This document shows positions 21,601 to 33,767 of a stretch of 64,000 bases of DNA, piece by piece. The stretch comes from Gonium pectorale. Lineage: Eukaryota; Chlorophyta; Chlorophyceae; Chlamydomonadales; Volvocaceae. Within the stretch, counting starts at the first letter, position 1, and the number at the start of each line of letters is the position of its first letter. Location: the NCBI GenBank assembly GCA_001584585.1, contig LSYV01000119.1, positions 1 through 64,000 of the forward strand, read 5' to 3'. Below the pieces are notes generated by a model. It saw only the letters and a program-made list of their open reading frames with translations. It made no database searches and was not told the DNA's origin. Made by a program: the position numbers and the translations under genes.

Positions 21601-24600
21601 CGGCCTGCTCCGTGCCAAGCATGAGGACGGACGACAGCGGTGCCAGCTGGCGGGGCCGCTCGCCCGAGGTCGATGTGGCTGGGTGGCAGCCGGCGCTCGA
21701 GAGCAGCAGCTCCAGGATGCGGTGTCGGACGTCCCGCTGGCACACGTGGGCCGGCAGCGACAGGTAGCTGCACAGCACGGGGTGCCGCAGTCAACGCCCT
21801 GCCGCCTGCCAAGACTCGGCAATGCGCGGTTTGACCGTACAAACCGTACGCTAGCTCAGCTAGCGTGACTGCATGCTATCGCTACTTGCAGGTGCCGTAT
21901 TGCCCTACCTGATGCAGGTATAAGGGAGAAGCACGTGGCCGATAGCCTGCTGCGCAGCCATCAAGATTGGTAGGGCTCGGCCCAGCACGGCGTGCCTGAA
22001 ATTAAGAGGTAAGGGAAACGGGCAGTCGCATGATGGAGGAGCTGGGGCCTGGGGCGGCTTCGTGCGCACAGGTATGCCCTCGGCAGGTTTCATCGCATTA
22101 AGTGGGCCGCGGCTGGCACTGCCACTCACCAGCCCTCCGCCTGCGCCAGCGCCACCACGTGCTCCATGAGGCCCGCCGCCATCTCCGCCTGCCCGCGCTC
22201 CAGCAGCACCGCGCCCACGTCGCCAAAAACTTGCGCAGCCGCGCGGTGGCGCCCGGCGCGGCTGAAGCACGACTACGGAGCGGCAGCAGCAGAGGCGAAG
22301 ACGAACCACGCGTGCGCGGTGGCAGCATCAAACAGCGCATGAGCGCAACAGCGAATGAGCAGGCGCAGGCGCGCTCTCGGGCTCCGTATGGGAGACCGTA
22401 ATTGTGCGTGTGCCCGAAAGACCTGTAGGACCGCCGGGGCTGCATTGTGCCTTGCCCTGCTTGCACCAACACCAACACCAAGAGGAAAGCTTACCGCTGC
22501 CGCCAGGGCGAGCCGCAGCGCGAGGTCCCCGCAGTGCCGTGGCGAGCTCAGCGCAAGCTGCAGGCGCCTGTCGCTGATCCAGCCCAGCTCCTCGGGCAGA
22601 AACCCGCCGGCGGCCGATGGGGCTGCGGCGTCGCTTCCAGACGGCGTGCCGTCCAGCGCGCCACGGCAATTCAGTTGCTCCGCTTCCGCACCAATCAACG
22701 CGCCACCGCTGGCAGCGTCGCCCACCTGGCATATAATAGCACGAGGCACGGCTTGGGCCCTATCGAAAGGTCGCATGCTGAGACAAGCCAGCATGACAGC
22801 ATGAGGCACGGCTCAGGCTTCTTTCAGGCAACCGGGTGGTAAGGTCGTAAGCTGTGGTACGCCAGTAGCCGCAATGCGTAGTTCACAGAGATGCGCGCAC
22901 CTGGTACGGCGGGCTACCCAACTCTGGGCGACCGGACCCCTGGCTCGTCTGCCCGCTGCGCGGCACTTTCAGCGGGTCATTCGTAGATGCCCACTGCGAG
23001 ACGAAGGAAGGTTTGGTGTGCGTCAGGATTCCAATGTTGTTGTACACCATGCTCGCACACGACAGGCATTTCGAAGCGGCTCACCGGTTTCATCACCCAC
23101 CTGAGCAGTAGCCAAACACCCACCTGTTTGGAGGATACATCCAGCTTTGAGAACACCGAGCCGCTGGCGTTGTCGGCGGAGGACGAGTGCTGGTGGCGCC
23201 CGCGGGCGGTCGACGCGCTGGTGCGCTGAGACGCCGCGCCGTCTAAGTCCGCCGCCCAGGACACCTGCGGGCGGTTCCCCGTGCCCGAGGAGGAGCCCGG
23301 CCGCCAGCTCCCAACCGTGGAGTCGGACGCGTCCATGACACTGCCCAGGGCACCTGCCCCACCGTATTGCGAAGGCGCCGCTGCGCTCATGCTGAGCGAG
23401 TACAGCGACTCTGCCCGGTATGGGTTGGCCACGCCTGCGAACGCACATCCGGGAGTCAGGGATGGGAGGCACCCCCCAAGCTGTTTCTGCTGCGGCACAG
23501 TCACCGGGTGTCGTAGGTGCGTACCGTGAGAGGCGTCCGGGGGCGCTCCAGGCGCTTGCGGAGTGAGCCATATGTGATGGAGCGCTGCAGGCTCCCCTCG
23601 CGGCGTTACGGTCAACCCTGTACGCAAGTCACAGAAGAAGCGGGTAGGAGCAAACAAGCCCCTTGTGTTCAGCTCACAGCAGCGACCCATGGGTCAACAC
23701 AGACTCGGAACCTCGGATCTCACCTTGCGGTGGTGACTGCTGATCGGTCCGGGAGGTCAGGTGGTCGCCCGAGTCGCCGGCGGTGCTCATGGCCGAAACT
23801 GCTTGCCGCAGCAGCTGCAGTTGAGTGGCTTGCTGCTGGGGCGTCGCTTCGAACTGGCGATCCTCTTCCTGAAGGGACAACCCAGCATTTGCAGCAAGGA
23901 CTTGACCTCACCGGCGCTTATCAGTGCATCAGCCATGTAACAAGATCCGACTGAGTCGATGTTTGAAGAAAGGGCCCCCCGGGCGGGGGTCGCACCTGGT
24001 CAACGAACATGCCGACCACACCCCGGCAGGGGTACTGGGATGCGAGCTCATGCAGGCCCTCGCGCCATCCGCGCGTCATGGCAGACCACTCGTCGTCGGA
24101 TCCGGCGCCCTCGCCGCCTCCAGCCTGACCCTGGGCCGAGGCCCTGGCTGCGGCGCGGCCGGCCAGCCTCAACAGGGCCGAGCACGCGGTGATGTACAGG
24201 TGCGCCAGAGCCAACATGTAGGCCTGCGTTCCATTCCAGGGCTCTCCTGAGTTCGCACTTTCACGCATCGGTCTGTACCGACATTCGGGTTTGCGTGGCG
24301 TGATGTACCGAGACAAAGGCGCACGCTACACACGAGCCGGCGGACAGTGAGCCATGAGGGGGACGGGTGCAGGAGGCACGCCCTCGAGTGCTGGGGTGGC
24401 TTGCCTGGAAGGCCCCCTGTCGTAGCAGCGCCTCAGGGTCATCCGGGGGCGGCCTGAGGGCAGGGGCGAAGCGGAGCAGGTGGCGGGGCTATGAGAGGTG
24501 CATTGACAGCGAAAGCTGTAGCCCAACACCACAGGCAAGGGGGTGTGAAGGATGGCCAGCGCCTTGCATCAAATTACCTGTCTGGGTCTGACGCAACCTG

Positions 24601-27600
24601 CTCAACAACTACTAACCATACCACACCCTTCCTCGTGACGCGCGTTCTGCGGGCAAATAATCATTCCACGACGGACGCAGCGCCCAGCCCGCCTGCCACG
24701 CACGCGCACCTGGACGCTGCAAGCGCTGCGGGGGTGGTGGCCTGGCCGCAGAGCGCGGACGGGTCCAGGCGGGGCACGTCCGCCTCAAAGGGCAGCCAGA
24801 TCTGCCAGTCCACCGGCTCTAGCTCGGCCGAGCCCGTGGCGCCCGCGGATGCGTGGTGCGCCCAGCCCGCCGCCGCGTCCACGGCACTGGCCCCGTCAGC
24901 CGCATCGTCGGCCTCCACAAACGCAGCGTCCACCGCCACGGCCGGTCCGGCTGCAGACGTACGAAGACAATGGGGCAACACATGTCGTGACCTTCACGCA
25001 ACGCACAGGCGGGTTATATGGCGACAATCAGTGCGCCTCGATAACAAATACCTTCGCTGTGGGAGGCCACAGAATAGGGACGGAGCCTAACCGGATCGCG
25101 AGTCGCTGCGAGGCTCTTCAGCGCGTTACCTGTATTGCTGCGGCCGCGCATTGCGGCGGGGCTTGGAGGCTGGGCGCCTGGGCCGTACGGCGAAGATGCT
25201 GCCCGCGCTGAGCGCGTTGCACCAGCAGCGGAGCCGGCCTCCCGGCTGGCGGGGCTACCTGCTCGCGGCGACGAGGCGAAACCGCTTTCACGACTTCAGA
25301 CCCAGCCTCATCCATCATGTAGATAGCTGTTGGGTGCGGCACGCAATCTTGCCCTGACAGCAAGCACACACGCGCAGCTAACCTGCTGCTCCTGCACCAT
25401 CCACAGCTCCCGTTGCGTTCCAGGTACTCAGGCTCGGCGCATTGCCGCTTCTGCTTGGCGCCACGGGCTCCCTTCCGCAGCCTCCAAGGGGATCCCTCCC
25501 GTACACGGACGCGGTCACCGAGCTGATCACAGCCAGGCACGCCGTGAAGGTCCACGCCTGCATTGCGTGGGCCCGTTGAACAGGCCCCCCGGGGGCATCA
25601 TGCGGGGCCTCTGCGGGCTCTGCCGAGCCCACCAGGCACAACCGAGAACATGATACCCACCCAAACACTGCACATGGCTGATGTCTGTCTGTACTACAAA
25701 TGGGCTGGTGCAGACCCTGGCGCGCCGTACCTCCTTGAGCAGGGGCCGTACGCCGCCCGACGCCAGCTGCTCGCGCCGCGACAGCTCGGCCGCGGTGGCG
25801 CCGATGAAGCGCAGCCCGCGCTCCGCCACATCCACGGGCCGACCCAGGCGCAGCAGCAGGCGCGCCTGCGAGGCGAACAGGTACTGCCGAAACCTGCCGG
25901 AGCACGGAAAACACAAGGGTCGAGACGCGTAAGTGAGTTTCGCCTTTCCCACATGCTGTTACCACCGTCACACGCACCCACATGCATCAGCTGGACTGTC
26001 AGCCCCACAGGAAGGTAAAACGGGGGAGGAGATGCGCTCACGAGATGCCGATCGCCAACCGCAGTCAGTGTGACAAGTACTTCTTGCATATTGCCTTAGC
26101 CACCCTTGCTTCGATCAATGCTTGCCGTCTCCCAGCAGCGCTTCGGAAATCAAACACGGGAGACCACACACGACGGAACCCGCAGACGGCCCGCAGCGCT
26201 TACTGGAACTCCTGCACGGCCGCCTGCTTGAGTATGGAGCGCCGCGTGGCCCGCCAGGACGCGCTGGTAAGGGTCGCCACCTCGGCGCCCTCCCCGGCGG
26301 CGCCTGGTAAGCACGGCATCATTTGGGCACAGGGGAACACGTTACACCTGCAGAGCCATGACGACGTAGGCAGCCACGCTGTGTGGCCGTGGTGAGCGTC
26401 ACCCACCGTATTTGTCGCCGCCGTCGCCGGCGTCGGCCGGCTTCTCCGGCCCGCCTGGCGCCCGCCTGTCCAGCGTCTCCTGATACGCCGCCTCCAGCTC
26501 GACATACCTAGGGCACGGCAACGGCCCCAGCAAGGGCACCAGCAAACGGCATGGGATTGTCCTGATAGGGCTCCTGTGCGGGGATGGCTCACTGGCGGCA
26601 GCACAGTCCACATCCGTGAAGTAGTATACCCCGCTGTGTAGCTGCAAGGTCTCAACGACCGCAGCTGCGGCCCAGGTATGCGCGGCCCGATCACGGACGA
26701 CTACCAGCAGCACGCACGCAGCGGCGACGGCTACAGTTCCGCGCCTGCGAAGCCACGCGCCAAGAGGTAAGACTCACTCCTTGTATGCGTCCAGGTGCAG
26801 GCCACAGCCCTCAAGCAGCAGCGCCAGCGAGTCCTTGACCAGGTAGAGCGACGCGAAGGACCAGTTGGGGTCGCGGCGCTCGTTGACAAGTCGCTGGACC
26901 TACAATTACATGGGTATCCAGGAATGTAATCCGGTCCACATCGTATATATGCGGTGGGATGCGCAGTGTTGCGCCTGCCTCTTAAGACCTCCCAGGCGCA
27001 TGCGCCTGCGGGTACCAAAGCCAGCGTGTGGCGTTACGGCATCGTGGTGATATGCGCAAGGGTGCGCCTGCCCCCTAGCACCTCCCAAGCAACGCACAAT
27101 CAGCGTAACTCCGTTCGACTCTGTGTTCCCCGCCCTCCAGACGGCCGCGCACCTCAGCCATGTAGGCGGCCTGGCGCGCGTCAAAGCTGTTCCGCACGCA
27201 GTCGCGCAGGCACACCTCCAGCTCCTCCAGGCCCGTCGCGGCGCTCGGTCCGAAACCCGCGTGCATGCCCGCATTGAGGCCGACGGGGCCAGACGCGCCG
27301 CGCGCCATGCCCAGCCCAGCCATCGCGGCATGGCCCCTCGGCACGTCCATGCGCAGCACACGCGTGCGGCCCCGCCCGCTGAAATCATCCTTGAGCTTCT
27401 CGAACAACTGCGTGGTGGCGGCGCAAACACCTAAGTAAACGTCCGAGCTGGTTGTACGAATTGCACACGAGGTGTGAGTCGGTTAGAGGCGTGGTTGAAT
27501 TCCACCAGCCTGAGCGTCCTCCGGTCCTGCTGTTGTTGCTGTCCGCAAGGATACATCTCTTGAGATGATATTTGACGCTTCAGAAACGAAAGCGAAATCG

Positions 27601-28775
27601 CCTGCCTACCATGCACGTACCTTCTTCGCTGCCTTATCCGCAACATCCAGCTCCGCGGGCCGCACGTACACGATCACCCACTCCGCACCCAGCACGCCGA
27701 CCGGCGCGGGTGCAGTTGCAGCGCCGCCGCCCAGCAGGGCCCCCATGCCTGACGGCTGGGGCGGGGGAGGCCCAGGCGCTGGCGGGCCTCCCCAGTCCCT
27801 CTCCAGGTCCGAGATGGCGCGCTTGAGCGCCGGCTTGATTGAGTTGCGGTACTCGGACGCATCCGCCGTCGAGACCTGTAACCGCCGAAGAGCATGAGAC
27901 AGGTGAGCATGGGCACCTCGGTGACAGTCGTTGCTGGCACGACAAGAGACCTTGCGTCACGGGTTGCTGTACTGCTCAGAGAGCCGAACTCTGAGACGAA
28001 GCCCCCGCGCGCAACCACCGCCTGGACCGGATTTCATGTCGTTCCCTCAGCACGCCTACTGCAGCGCGCTCACCAGGAGGAGATGGGCGTAGGGGTGGCG
28101 GAACCACACCACGGGGCTGTGGGCGAATGGCCGCAGCCTCTGCAGCCGCCTGTCGCCACTGGCCACAAACCTGCATTCCATGCGCGCACGGGTGCGGGCG
28201 GGCGGGTTGGCTGCACGTGCCGGCGCAGGGCGTTTTTTCGCAATAATAAGTTGAGGCGTGCATCTTTGGCTCTTCGAGTGCCCTTCCTTCAAGGACCCGT
28301 ACCGCTCGCCCGTGCCCTTCAGCAACTCACTGCAGTGAGAGCCGCTCCACTGGCACCGCACGCCCAACCTTGTTGTGTAGCGTGAGGTTGCTCAGCGTGC
28401 TCCTGGACTCCAGGAGCTGGAGGGAGAAAGGGAGTTATAAGTGTGGGGCACTGGACGAGTAAGGCATGTCCTTTCAAGGCCCCAAAACCTGCAGCGAGCG
28501 TACCCTGCAGGGCATAGCTGTGTTGCGTGCTGCCCTTGCCGAGCGGCAGCCCGCTAGCGCGGCGTTACATACCCCGCAGGCAACCCCCTTGAATGCCCTT
28601 CTTTCACATCAATCCATGAGGCTGCGGTTACACATCACATGCGTTGTATCCATGGTCCCGCCGTGTGGCAAGGACCCCCTCAGCTCACGTTCCGGACGGA
28701 CGCCCAGAGCCCGGTAATCCCGAGATCATCCACCGATACGACGAACAGTCCATCATGGTCGTCCTCCTGATCCAT
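15668..28775 (-). CDS. TRAPPC10: TRAPP-II complex subunit TRAPPC10 (plant TRS130-like)
   Basis: Exons: 28689-28775, 28331-28416, 28074-28149, 27617-27875, 27153-27430, 26778-26899, 26407-26507, 26204-26303, 25731-25893, 25383-25557, 25130-25258, 24710-24950, 24405-24453, 23996-24223, 23724-23868, 23124-23434, 22495-22725, 22130-22272, 21596-21767, 20396-21386, 19971-20278, 19416-19821, 18991-19244, 18303-18758, 17932-18057, 17677-17798, 17529-17581, 17213-17340, 16806-17034, 15668-16608 (7110 nt, 2369 aa). Family blocks seen: AEWVIVYVRP, LFEKLKDDF, YVELEAAYQETLD, EFQFRQYLFASQARLLLRL, SCFSRAGRHRAAAQVFGD and the C-terminal WQWRQGVGCRGSIHLG block. TRAPP-II is a tethering complex and Rab GEF at the late Golgi. 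The protein is nearly twice plant length because of Ser/Gly/Pro/Gln-rich inserts (exon 20 especially). The exon 4/5 junction and the two small exons 17677-17798 and 17529-17581 are tentative, chosen because they restore phase. Confidence 0.9.
19346..19438. repeat. 45-bp tandem duplication carrying a splice donor (TRAPPC10)
   Basis: Two diverged copies lie end to end at the exon/intron border of exon 19416-19821. Each contains GGTGGCAG followed by GTAG on the minus strand, so a second potential donor lies exactly 45 nt downstream of the first. Confidence 0.85.
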
Positions 28776-29159
28776 GCCCCCGGCGTCGAGGTGCGTTGCG
28801 GCCCTCGGACCCGCCCAACGCAGCTGCTACAACGATTGCTGCTGACAAGTGCAACAGTAAAATCCAAGCATACTAATACATAAGAGTCAGTTGCATAGCG
28901 CAAGGACCTATCGACAGGTGATGTCCGCCCCGCGAAATGAGGCTGGCGGTATCCCTCCCTAGATCATCTGTACACGATGGCAAGGCTCTTTTCATAGGAA
29001 TTCTGCTCTCGAGGAAACCCAGCCCGGAACTCGCTCCGAAAACAACCGTACCTCACTGAATTGTCAAGCTGGACAGCTCTTGCACCGACAGAGTTGAAGT
29101 AATTTAGCTTACGAATAATAATGGCTTGAAGCAGACGGAGCACGCTCGGTAGCTGCACT
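28776..29159. promoter_or_regulatory. Divergent promoter region between TRAPPC10 and BUD13
   Basis: The 384 bp between the two start codons must hold both 5' UTRs and promoters, since the genes are transcribed away from each other. No clear TATA box or other motif stood out. Confidence 0.6.
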
Positions 29160-32100
29160 ATGTCTTTCGCCGTGAAGCAGACTTTGCAAACAGGACGTGC
29201 TAGCAAATCTGAGAACTTGTTCTCTGGTCTCTCCACTCTCCGTGCTGACGAGAAGAACAAGGCGGAAAAGCCCAAAGATGCCTCCCTTCAGGCATACCTT
29301 GCAAAGAAGTACGCAAGCGGCGATGACGACAAGGGGACGTCTCTTGAGGGGAAACGCAAAAAGAAAAAGAAGTCCACGGGCGCGGACGCAATCCGCATCG
29401 TGGACCGGGACGTGTCCGGCTTCCAGCCTGTGGATCCGTCATCAAAGCGCTCGGTGCTCAAGCGTGACGCTCTCGGTGGTGACGACGATGATGAGGGGGA
29501 GGAAGGTAGGGGGAGGGCTGTCTAGGGTATCACAAGCGGAGGCCGTGTGTTTAGGCTTGGTGCGAATGGCCATTCCAGCGCGGCTAATCCATGTTTACCA
29601 TGCAGATGCTCCTACGATAGCCAACCTAGAGGAGGCGGAGGCCCTGATGAAGCAGGTTGACAAGGTGAGGCCCAATCCCTTGCGGAGGAGCTCCTGCGAA
29701 GGCTCCATGACTAGCAGTGCGGTATGTCCACAACTGATGTGGTTACAGTTCTGTTCACACTTTTTTCTCGATACGCATCTCAGGCTAAGAGCGGTGCTGG
29801 ATGGGTGACGGCGGCTGAAAAGTCACCACCACGGAGGGGTCAGCGCCACGACAGCCCAGACGCCTCTCCGCCACGGCGGCGGACACGGCACGACAGCCCG
29901 GATGTCTCGCCGCCGCGGCGGGGCAAGGGGCAAAGCATTCCGGATGCCTCACCGCCGCGACGGGGGCAGCGACACGACAGCCCTGATGCCTCACCGCCGC
30001 GGCGGGGTAAGGGCCAAAGCATTCCGGAAGCCTCTCCACCGCGACGGGGGCAGCGACACGACAGCCCGGATGCCTCACCGCCGCGGCGGGGTAAGGGCCA
30101 AAGCATTCCGGATGCCTCGCCGCCGCGACGGGGGCGAGCGACACGACAGCCCTGATGCCTCGCCGCCGCGGCGGGTAGGGGGCAAAGCATTCCGGATGCC
30201 TCGCCGCCGCGGCGGGGGCAGCGACACGACAGCCCGGATGCCTCGCCGCCGCGGCGGGGTAAGGGGCATAGCATTCCGGACGCCTCGCCGCCGCGGCGGG
30301 GGCAGCGACACGACAGCCCGGATGCCTCGCCGCCGCGGCGGGGTAAGGGGCATAGCATTCCGGACGCCTCGCCGCCGCGACGGGGCCAGCGACACGACAG
30401 CCCGGATGCCTCGCCGCCGCGGCGGGAGAAACGGCAGCACAGCCCGGAAGCCTCACCACCGCGGCGGGGGAAACGGCACGACAGCCCAGACGGTGCGCGC
30501 CCCAAGCGGCCCCGGGTGGACGATGACGGCGCTGGTGGCGCTCGAGAAAGGTACGGGAGTCCGATGGTCATGGTTCAAAGGCGCTGCTCCGTCTATGTTG
30601 ATTATGTCGATAGCCCCTACAGCGTGCCACAGATTCATCCCTCACGTAGATTCAAGTTGAATCGCACTGGTTTTCAAACCCTTGACCTGTCGAATAGGTC
30701 AGTATCCGCGCCCCCGGCCCGTATGGGCGACGGCACGGCAGCGGGGCTCGTCTCGGCCAGGCAGCTTGCGGACGACATCCGCAAGCAAAAGGAGCAAGCG
30801 GAGGAGCGCAGGTGAGACGGCCGTCAGCTTGCCTCTGTGGGCAGCGCTCAACGCTTGCCTTGATGGTCCCCTACCAGATGTGTTACAGCGACACAAGGCG
30901 GCGCTTGCGGAATCTGCTGTTGTGGTTGCACGTGTTGCCCTTGGCCGTGATCGTGTTGGCAACTGAGGTGTGCGGCTGGAAGAGCCATACGCACACGAGG
31001 CACCATGATGGGTCCGTACCGGCGTGGCCCCGTGACGTAATGGCGCCCCTGCCGCACCTCGCCGTTGCCCTCCACGCGCGATGCCGCGACGCCTGCTCTT
31101 CACGCTCTTCCCTACTCCCTGCTAGATGCCAGTAGGCGCTCGCTCACCTAACATCCGCAAGCCCCCGTGCTCTTCCGCCCGTGCTCCCTCCAGGCGCAAC
31201 GCCGAGGGTCGCGGCGCCCAGACGGTGTACCGCGACAAGGCCACCGGTCGCGTAATGACGGCGGAGGAGGCCCTCAAAGCGAAGGTGTGTGCGCGAGGCG
31301 GCCAGGGCTATGCAATTCGCAGCACTCGTGCTGAGCCAGCCCTGCTGTCAGCCGTCTCCACGAGGACGGGTGTCCCCGCATGGATTGCGCGGCCGTGGAG
31401 CACGATGTGCCATTGCGCTTGTGAGCTACGATAGAGCGGCACTCGGCACACCTGAACGGCCCCAGTACGTAAAACCATACCCACGTGAAGGCATGGCCGC
31501 GCGCTTTGGTTTGGGTGGGAGAAAGGTGCTGCTGTGCCGCAGTACGCACTCGGCGGCAGAGACCCTTGAGGCAAAGCTTCACGCCCACCTGGTGCCCATC
31601 TGGTCCTGTTGAGCCCTGCTGGGCTCCTGCTTCCAAAACGTCCAGAGCAAGCGCCCAAGGCCTACCAGATGAGAGTGCTTTCTAACCTCCAAAATGCCCA
31701 ACCCGGGCCTCTTTGATGTTGTAGGAGGACGAGCGAGCGGCCCGCAAGAAGCCCAGCATATACGACGAGGACCAGACGCTCGAGTGGCGGGCGGGCCTGG
31801 CGCAGAAGCGGGAGGCGGAGGAGCGGCGGCGGGCGCTGCAGGAGGAGGTGCGCGTGTTGGGCGCGTATGCCAGCATGGCCGACGTCGGCAGCTAGGGCGT
31901 CGACTACGTGGCTGGCGTCCTGTTGCTATTCTTGGCCTTCGACATTATACTTAGCTATTTCCCATAGGACATTGTGTGCGTGTTCGACATGCAGGCGGCA
32001 AAGCCCTTCGCTCGCGCGGACGTGGACGGCGCGCACGACGCGGCGCTCCGGGACGTGGTTCGCTTCGGCGACCCGTTCGCCAACCTTGCGCGCAAGAAGA

Positions 32101-32738
32101 AGGCCGCCGCGGCAGCCGAGGTCGCGGCGTCGCTCACCGACCGGTATGACTCGGAGAAGCTCAACAAGTCGGGTAGGTTGGGTGCGAGCTGGCACCTTGG
32201 CATCAGAGTTAAAGAAACCGGCCCATGACGCGGCGTCGCGTTTGGGATGGCCCAGGCGGTGACACGTGGGGCCGGACCTTCGGCACTCCTTGCGGCTACA
32301 TACAAGACCGGATCGCGGATGAGCTTGTCCGAATCAGGGCGTTTCCGACCATTCAACGCGACGTTGATGCCCTCGCAGGCTTTAAAATCCCGCAAGAGAT
32401 TCCCCCGTACAGCTGGATCACACGGAAGGTGGCGGCGCCTGCCAATCGCTACAACATCCGGCCGGGGCGGCATTGGGATGGTGTGGACCGGAGCACCGGC
32501 TTCGAGAAGGAACTGTTTGCGTAAGTGGGGTTGGCCCTGGGCGGGCCCGGACTTCACCCCAATGGGACGGTTGTTTTAATCTGTGTTCTGCGACGTTTGC
32601 GGAAGACGGTTTGGCATCAAAAGCTTTTGAAGTTCTTAGTTCTTATCTTTTACGCTGTGCCCCTTGCCTCGCAGGCACCAAAACACGCGGGCCGCAAAGG
32701 AGCTGGAGGCAAGGCTCTGGAGCATGGGGGACATGTGA
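29160..32738 (+). CDS. BUD13: BUD13, RES complex pre-mRNA splicing and retention factor
   Basis: Exons 29160-29505, 29606-29664, 29784-30550, 30698-30811, 31194-31284, 31725-31847, 31995-32172, 32379-32520, 32675-32738 (1884 nt, 627 aa if the indel pair below is neutral). The N-terminus has [10 protein letters not shown], a Lys run and [11 protein letters not shown], as in the family. Exon 3 encodes about 16 tandem 14-residue units of [12 protein letters not shown] type, the same kind of repeat as in human BUD13. The C-terminus has [47 protein letters not shown] and [18 protein letters not shown]13 works with Pml1/SNIP1 and Snu17/RBMX2 in the spliceosome. Odd: read literally, exon 3 has an extra base near 30136 giving a stop at 30153-30155, and a missing base near 30170 that restores the frame. 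Confidence 0.94.
29824..30500 (+). repeat. 42-bp coding minisatellite in BUD13 exon 3
   Basis: About 16 tandem 42-bp units, mostly alternating between a [19 protein letters not shown] and a [17 protein letters not shown] version, so the higher-order period is 84 bp. The unit around 30121-30180 carries a one-base insertion followed by a one-base deletion relative to the others. Confidence 0.95.
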
Positions 32739-33767
32739 ATGCAGCCATCGCTGTTCCTGGCATGGGGCCAAGGCGCAGGACACATATGTTGCGTTCACTG
32801 CATGGAATTGCAAATCTGTATACGAAAGTATCTGGGCTGTATGGGACTCCATGTGCCCACCGGAGACTGCAGCAGAGCTACAAACCGACAAGCTGTAGTC
32901 TGAGGCGGCAGTTGGCGGTTTCTTGGTGGTTGGTCGGACAAGTTGGTTGGGAGACATCGCTGCGATTGGTGGCGCCTCCCTGCCCCTTCCGTGTGCCCCA
33001 GGGGCAGACCACGGACCTTGCCGCTTGTGACATTCTTGGACTGACGCCAGAGACCCGTGGCATGCACATTAGTCACTGCTTGTTCCCAACGTGCCGTGTC
33101 TTTTCCGCACGGCACCCGGTTGCTCACATTGAAGCCAAATACAGAAATCTGCACAGAAAGAGGGAGCCAGTTGCAAGGGCCTGACAATCTCACAACTGAA
33201 GCGTGGAAGCCGAGGCCGCAAACAGCACTGCTGGGGTGGGTACCCCACAGCAGCTGAGGCAGACCGAGACAACCTATGTACACGAGCATCCAGCGTCGCA
33301 GAATTGGGTCACAATGTACGGTCAACATCTGCACAGAACCGCGTACTGAACAGCTTGTCGGCATGCACTCATAGACTCGTGCTCACGCCATTCATCCGCG
33401 CGAGCCTGGGTTGCGTCATGATCTAGGTTGCTAGAGCTAGGCTGCCATATACATTTTGCAGCCTTTTGAGAGTCGCCACCCCCTCCCGCACAGCCTCCAG
33501 CCCCTTTCCCCACTTCAGTGCTGCATCCGTCGTCGGCCACGACGACAACAACAAAATCACAGTGATGCAGCCCGACCAAGACCGCCGCAGTGATGCCCGG
33601 CTTTCACAGTTCTGTCGGACACATCAATGCATGCATTCCACTCTTGACTCACGACCCCCGGTGTGAAGGTACACGTCCAGTCATGACCGCGTCTGGGATG
33701 TTGCCCAAGGATCAGGGCTTCAATGCACCCCTTCCCCGAAGCACCCCGTCCCGGAAGTACCCCATCT
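32739..33767. other. Convergent intergenic region, BUD13 / SR-rich gene
   Basis: About 1 kb between two stop codons facing each other. No ORF with protein-like composition and no clear TGTAA signal on either strand. It should hold both 3' UTRs. Confidence 0.55.

Noticed and set aside
22273..22809. 178-aa minus ORF as a continuous exon
   Set aside because: Only 22495-22725 of it fits TRAPPC10 phases; the rest is intron read-through past a GTAAGC donor.
29824..30500. CRISPR-like array
   Set aside because: Repeats are contiguous 42-bp coding units without unique spacers, in a eukaryotic exon.
29840..30571. Long minus-strand ORF (243 aa) and other long frames across 29785-30660
   Set aside because: They are antisense or shifted readings of the 42-bp BUD13 repeat, which lacks stops in several frames; the plus-strand frame alone continues into conserved BUD13 exons.
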